Shown here one piece after another: positions 62,310-64,000 of a DNA stretch of 64,000 bases. A model generated the notes under the pieces. That model was not told the DNA's origin, did not search any database, and saw nothing but the letters and a program-made list of their open reading frames with translations. The stretch is from assembly GCF_042646085.1 (NCBI RefSeq), contig NZ_JBHRSZ010000002.1, positions 496,001 to 560,000 of the forward strand, written 5' to 3'. This DNA comes from Litoribrevibacter euphylliae. GTDB taxonomy: Bacteria > Pseudomonadota > Gammaproteobacteria > Pseudomonadales > Litoribrevibacteraceae. A program made the translations under genes and the position numbers. Numbering within the stretch: position 1 is the stretch's first letter; the number at the start of each line of letters is the position of its first letter.

Positions 62310-63760
62310 TACTTCCTTTTAACTGATTTTTTCTTGACCGGCTTCACCCTATTCGGATCTTTACGCTTCTGGTTCGGCGTTCGAGTATCTCGTTTATTCG
62401 AGAATGGGTTATCACCCGTCTTGAATTCAAACGCCATCGGCGTACCCGTGATATTCAATACCCGACGAAACGTATTTTCTAAATATCTCTTATATGAGTT
62501 AGGCAAAGCATTGGTCTGATTTCCATGAATCACAATTCTTGGTGGGTTAGAACCACCTTGGTGCGCATAGCGTAACTTGATCCGATGCCCTTTGACCACT
62601 GGAGGCGTATGAACTTTTACCGAGTCTTCGAGAATCTGAGTAAGGTAGTTGGTCGTCCACTTACCCATTGCCGCATCATAAGCAGCTTCAATAGAACCGT
62701 ACAAGTTACCAACGTTACTGCCGTGCAAAGCGGAAATAAAATGAATATCGGCATAATTAGTAAAGACCAGTCGACGTTCAATTTCTTTCTTAATATGAGA
62801 CTTTTTGTCTTCGTTTAGACCATCCCACTTATTGATCGCAATAGTAAACGCACGCCCCGCATCAATTACGTAGCCCAAAAGATGTAAATCCTGTTCAACC
62901 AAGCCTTCCTGGGCATCAATCACGAGAACAACAACATTTGCATCCTCAATCGCCTGCATGGTTTTAACAATAGAAAACTTCTCGACTGTCTCTTTAACAT
63001 TCTTTCTGCGCCGAACACCTGCTGTATCAATCAGAGTGTATTCCTTACCGTAACGCTCATAAGGAATATAGACAGAATCACGCGTTGTCCCTGGCATGTC
63101 GTAAACAACGACACGCTCTTCACCCAACAATCGGTTTACCAAGGTCGATTTACCAACATTAGGTCGACCTACCACACCAATCTTGATCCCTCGTGAATCA
63201 GGTTCAACATTTACACCTGGCTCATAGCTTTCCAGTTCGCCTTTGGCAACCAAACCACGACAGTAGCTATCCCAATATTCAAAAACCTCATCCATCAAAG
63301 ACTTGATGCCTCGATTCTGCGAAGCAGCAATTGGGAATGGCTCACCGGTAAGACCTAAGCCATAAAAGTCTGCCATGGCAGTTTCCGGGTCAATGCCATC
63401 TGTCTTGTTAACAACCAGCCATACCTGCTTTTCGGAGCTACGAAGGTATTTAACCATTTCTTCGTCACCGACGGTCATGCCAGCTTTACCGTCTACCAAA
63501 AACAGTACGATGTCAGACTCTTCAACAGCCAATAAAGACTGTTTCGCCATCTCCTGATCAATACCCTTTTCGTCACCGGCAATACCACCAGTATCAATCA
63601 CCATGAAACGACGGTCTGCCAGTTTTCCCTGACCATATTTACGATCTCGAGTTAAACCGGCAAAGTCTGCCACTAAAGCATCACGGCTTTTGGTTAAACG
63701 ATTAAAGAGGGTAGATTTACCCACATTTGGACGCCCTACCAGGGCAATCACTGGATCCAT
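62309..63760 (-). CDS. der: ribosome-associated GTPase Der (EngA)
   Basis: This is a 483-residue protein with two tandem GTPase domains: G1 motifs GRPNVGKSTLFN (about 8-19) and GRPNVGKSTLVN (about 200-211), G3 DTGG and DTAG, G4 NKTD and NKWD. A C-terminal KH-like domain (IKLRYAHQGGSNPPRIVIHG) and a basic tail (RKDPNRVKPVKKKSVKRK) follow. Der acts in assembly of the 50S subunit. It begins 12 bp after the bamB stop with GGAGAAG as ribosome binding site, the usual bamB-der operon order. Confidence 0.98.
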   Translation of the reverse strand: MDPVIALVGRPNVGKSTLFNRLTKSRDALVADFAGLTRDRKYGQGKLADRRFMVIDTGGIAGDEKGIDQEMAKQSLLAVEESDIVLFLVDGKAGMTVGDEEMVKYLRSSEKQVWLVVNKTDGIDPETAMADFYGLGLTGEPFPIAASQNRGIKSLMDEVFEYWDSYCRGLVAKGELESYEPGVNVEPDSRGIKIGVVGRPNVGKSTLVNRLLGEERVVVYDMPGTTRDSVYIPYERYGKEYTLIDTAGVRRRKNVKETVEKFSIVKTMQAIEDANVVVLVIDAQEGLVEQDLHLLGYVIDAGRAFTIAINKWDGLNEDKKSHIKKEIERRLVFTNYADIHFISALHGSNVGNLYGSIEAAYDAAMGKWTTNYLTQILEDSVKVHTPPVVKGHRIKLRYAHQGGSNPPRIVIHGNQTNALPNSYKRYLENTFRRVLNITGTPMAFEFKTGDNPFSNKRDTRTPNQKRKDPNRVKPVKKKSVKRK

Positions 63761-63772
63761 TATCTTCTCCGA

Positions 63773-64000
63773 TCAGGACTCTTCCCGAATTTGTACAGCA
63801 GCCAGTGTTCCATCACTGGAGTAGATATAAAGAGTATCACCCACAACAATTGGTGGAGATAATAAGCCATCGCTATCGATTCGGATGCGCTCTGCAAACG
63901 TCCCCGACAGCTGAGATACAAAGTGTAGATAACCTTCAAAGTCACCAACAACGACGTAGTTACCAAGGGTTACAGGCCGGGTAAGACGACGATTCAACAA
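63773..64000 (-). CDS. bamB: outer membrane assembly factor BamB, C-terminal part
   Basis: About 75 residues at the C-terminus are present; the 5' part lies beyond the right edge. The sequence matches the last beta-propeller blades of BamB: LGNYVVVGDFEGYLHFVSQL, then RIRIDSDGLLSPPIVVGDTL and YIYSSDGTLAAVQI. BamB is a lipoprotein of the BAM complex that inserts outer-membrane proteins. Position upstream of der supports the call. Confidence 0.95.
   Translation of the reverse strand: MLNRRLTRPVTLGNYVVVGDFEGYLHFVSQLSGTFAERIRIDSDGLLSPPIVVGDTLYIYSSDGTLAAVQIREES

Overview
The window looks like chromosome from a motile marine gammaproteobacterium, probably Oceanospirillales or a close relative. This rests on gene content and order: lptF/lptG divergent from pepA-holC-valS, guaB-guaA-tadA, der-bamB, a PhaD-like regulator beside a phasin, DUF3549, DUF3422, YqcC, and many c-di-GMP and chemotaxis genes in a moderate-GC background. 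I found no tRNA, rRNA, IS element, prophage or CRISPR array. Most genes are intact, and rho-independent terminators are common between convergent genes.

Left part (1-19.3 kb): a signalling-rich region. After a partial bolA, an alpha/beta hydrolase and a PAS-GGDEF protein come a purine permease and a chemoreceptor (MCP) operon whose first gene encodes a separately secreted PDC sensor protein. A decayed, frameshifted second copy of that sensor gene lies just past the MCP. Then follow DUF3422, a GAF-GAF-HD-GYP phosphodiesterase, a LOV-PAS-GGDEF-EAL blue-light protein, a NIT-like membrane protein, acetyl-CoA acetyltransferase, a second MCP and a membrane GGDEF enzyme. Five c-di-GMP proteins lie in the window.

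Middle (19.4-47.4 kb): LPS export permease genes lptG/lptF diverge from pepA, holC, a conserved hypothetical and valS. Next come a one-domain asparaginase-like gene, DUF445, phaD-like/phasin, several small conserved proteins, an orphan ParA, DUF2971, DUF945, purU, class I fumarase, a GGDEF protein, trmH, a CBS protein, an SDR and purT. PurU releases formate from 10-formyl-THF and PurT consumes formate to formylate GAR, so these two genes link one-carbon and purine metabolism.

Right part (46.2-64 kb): a gamma-carbonic anhydrase, two Nudix genes, a DUF4062 protein followed 3 bp later by a NIF3/CutA-like small protein, then purL, mltF, tadA, guaA, guaB, xseA, an AraC regulator, der and the 3' end of bamB. 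Purine synthesis and salvage is a recurring theme (permease, purU, purT, purL, guaB, guaA).

The least ordinary items are the split PDC-sensor/MCP pair with its pseudogene remnant, the LOV-GGDEF-EAL protein, the DUF4062/NIF3-like pair, and a triplicated 15-bp unit that repeats the xseA stop codon. I did not find a clearly new multi-gene system.
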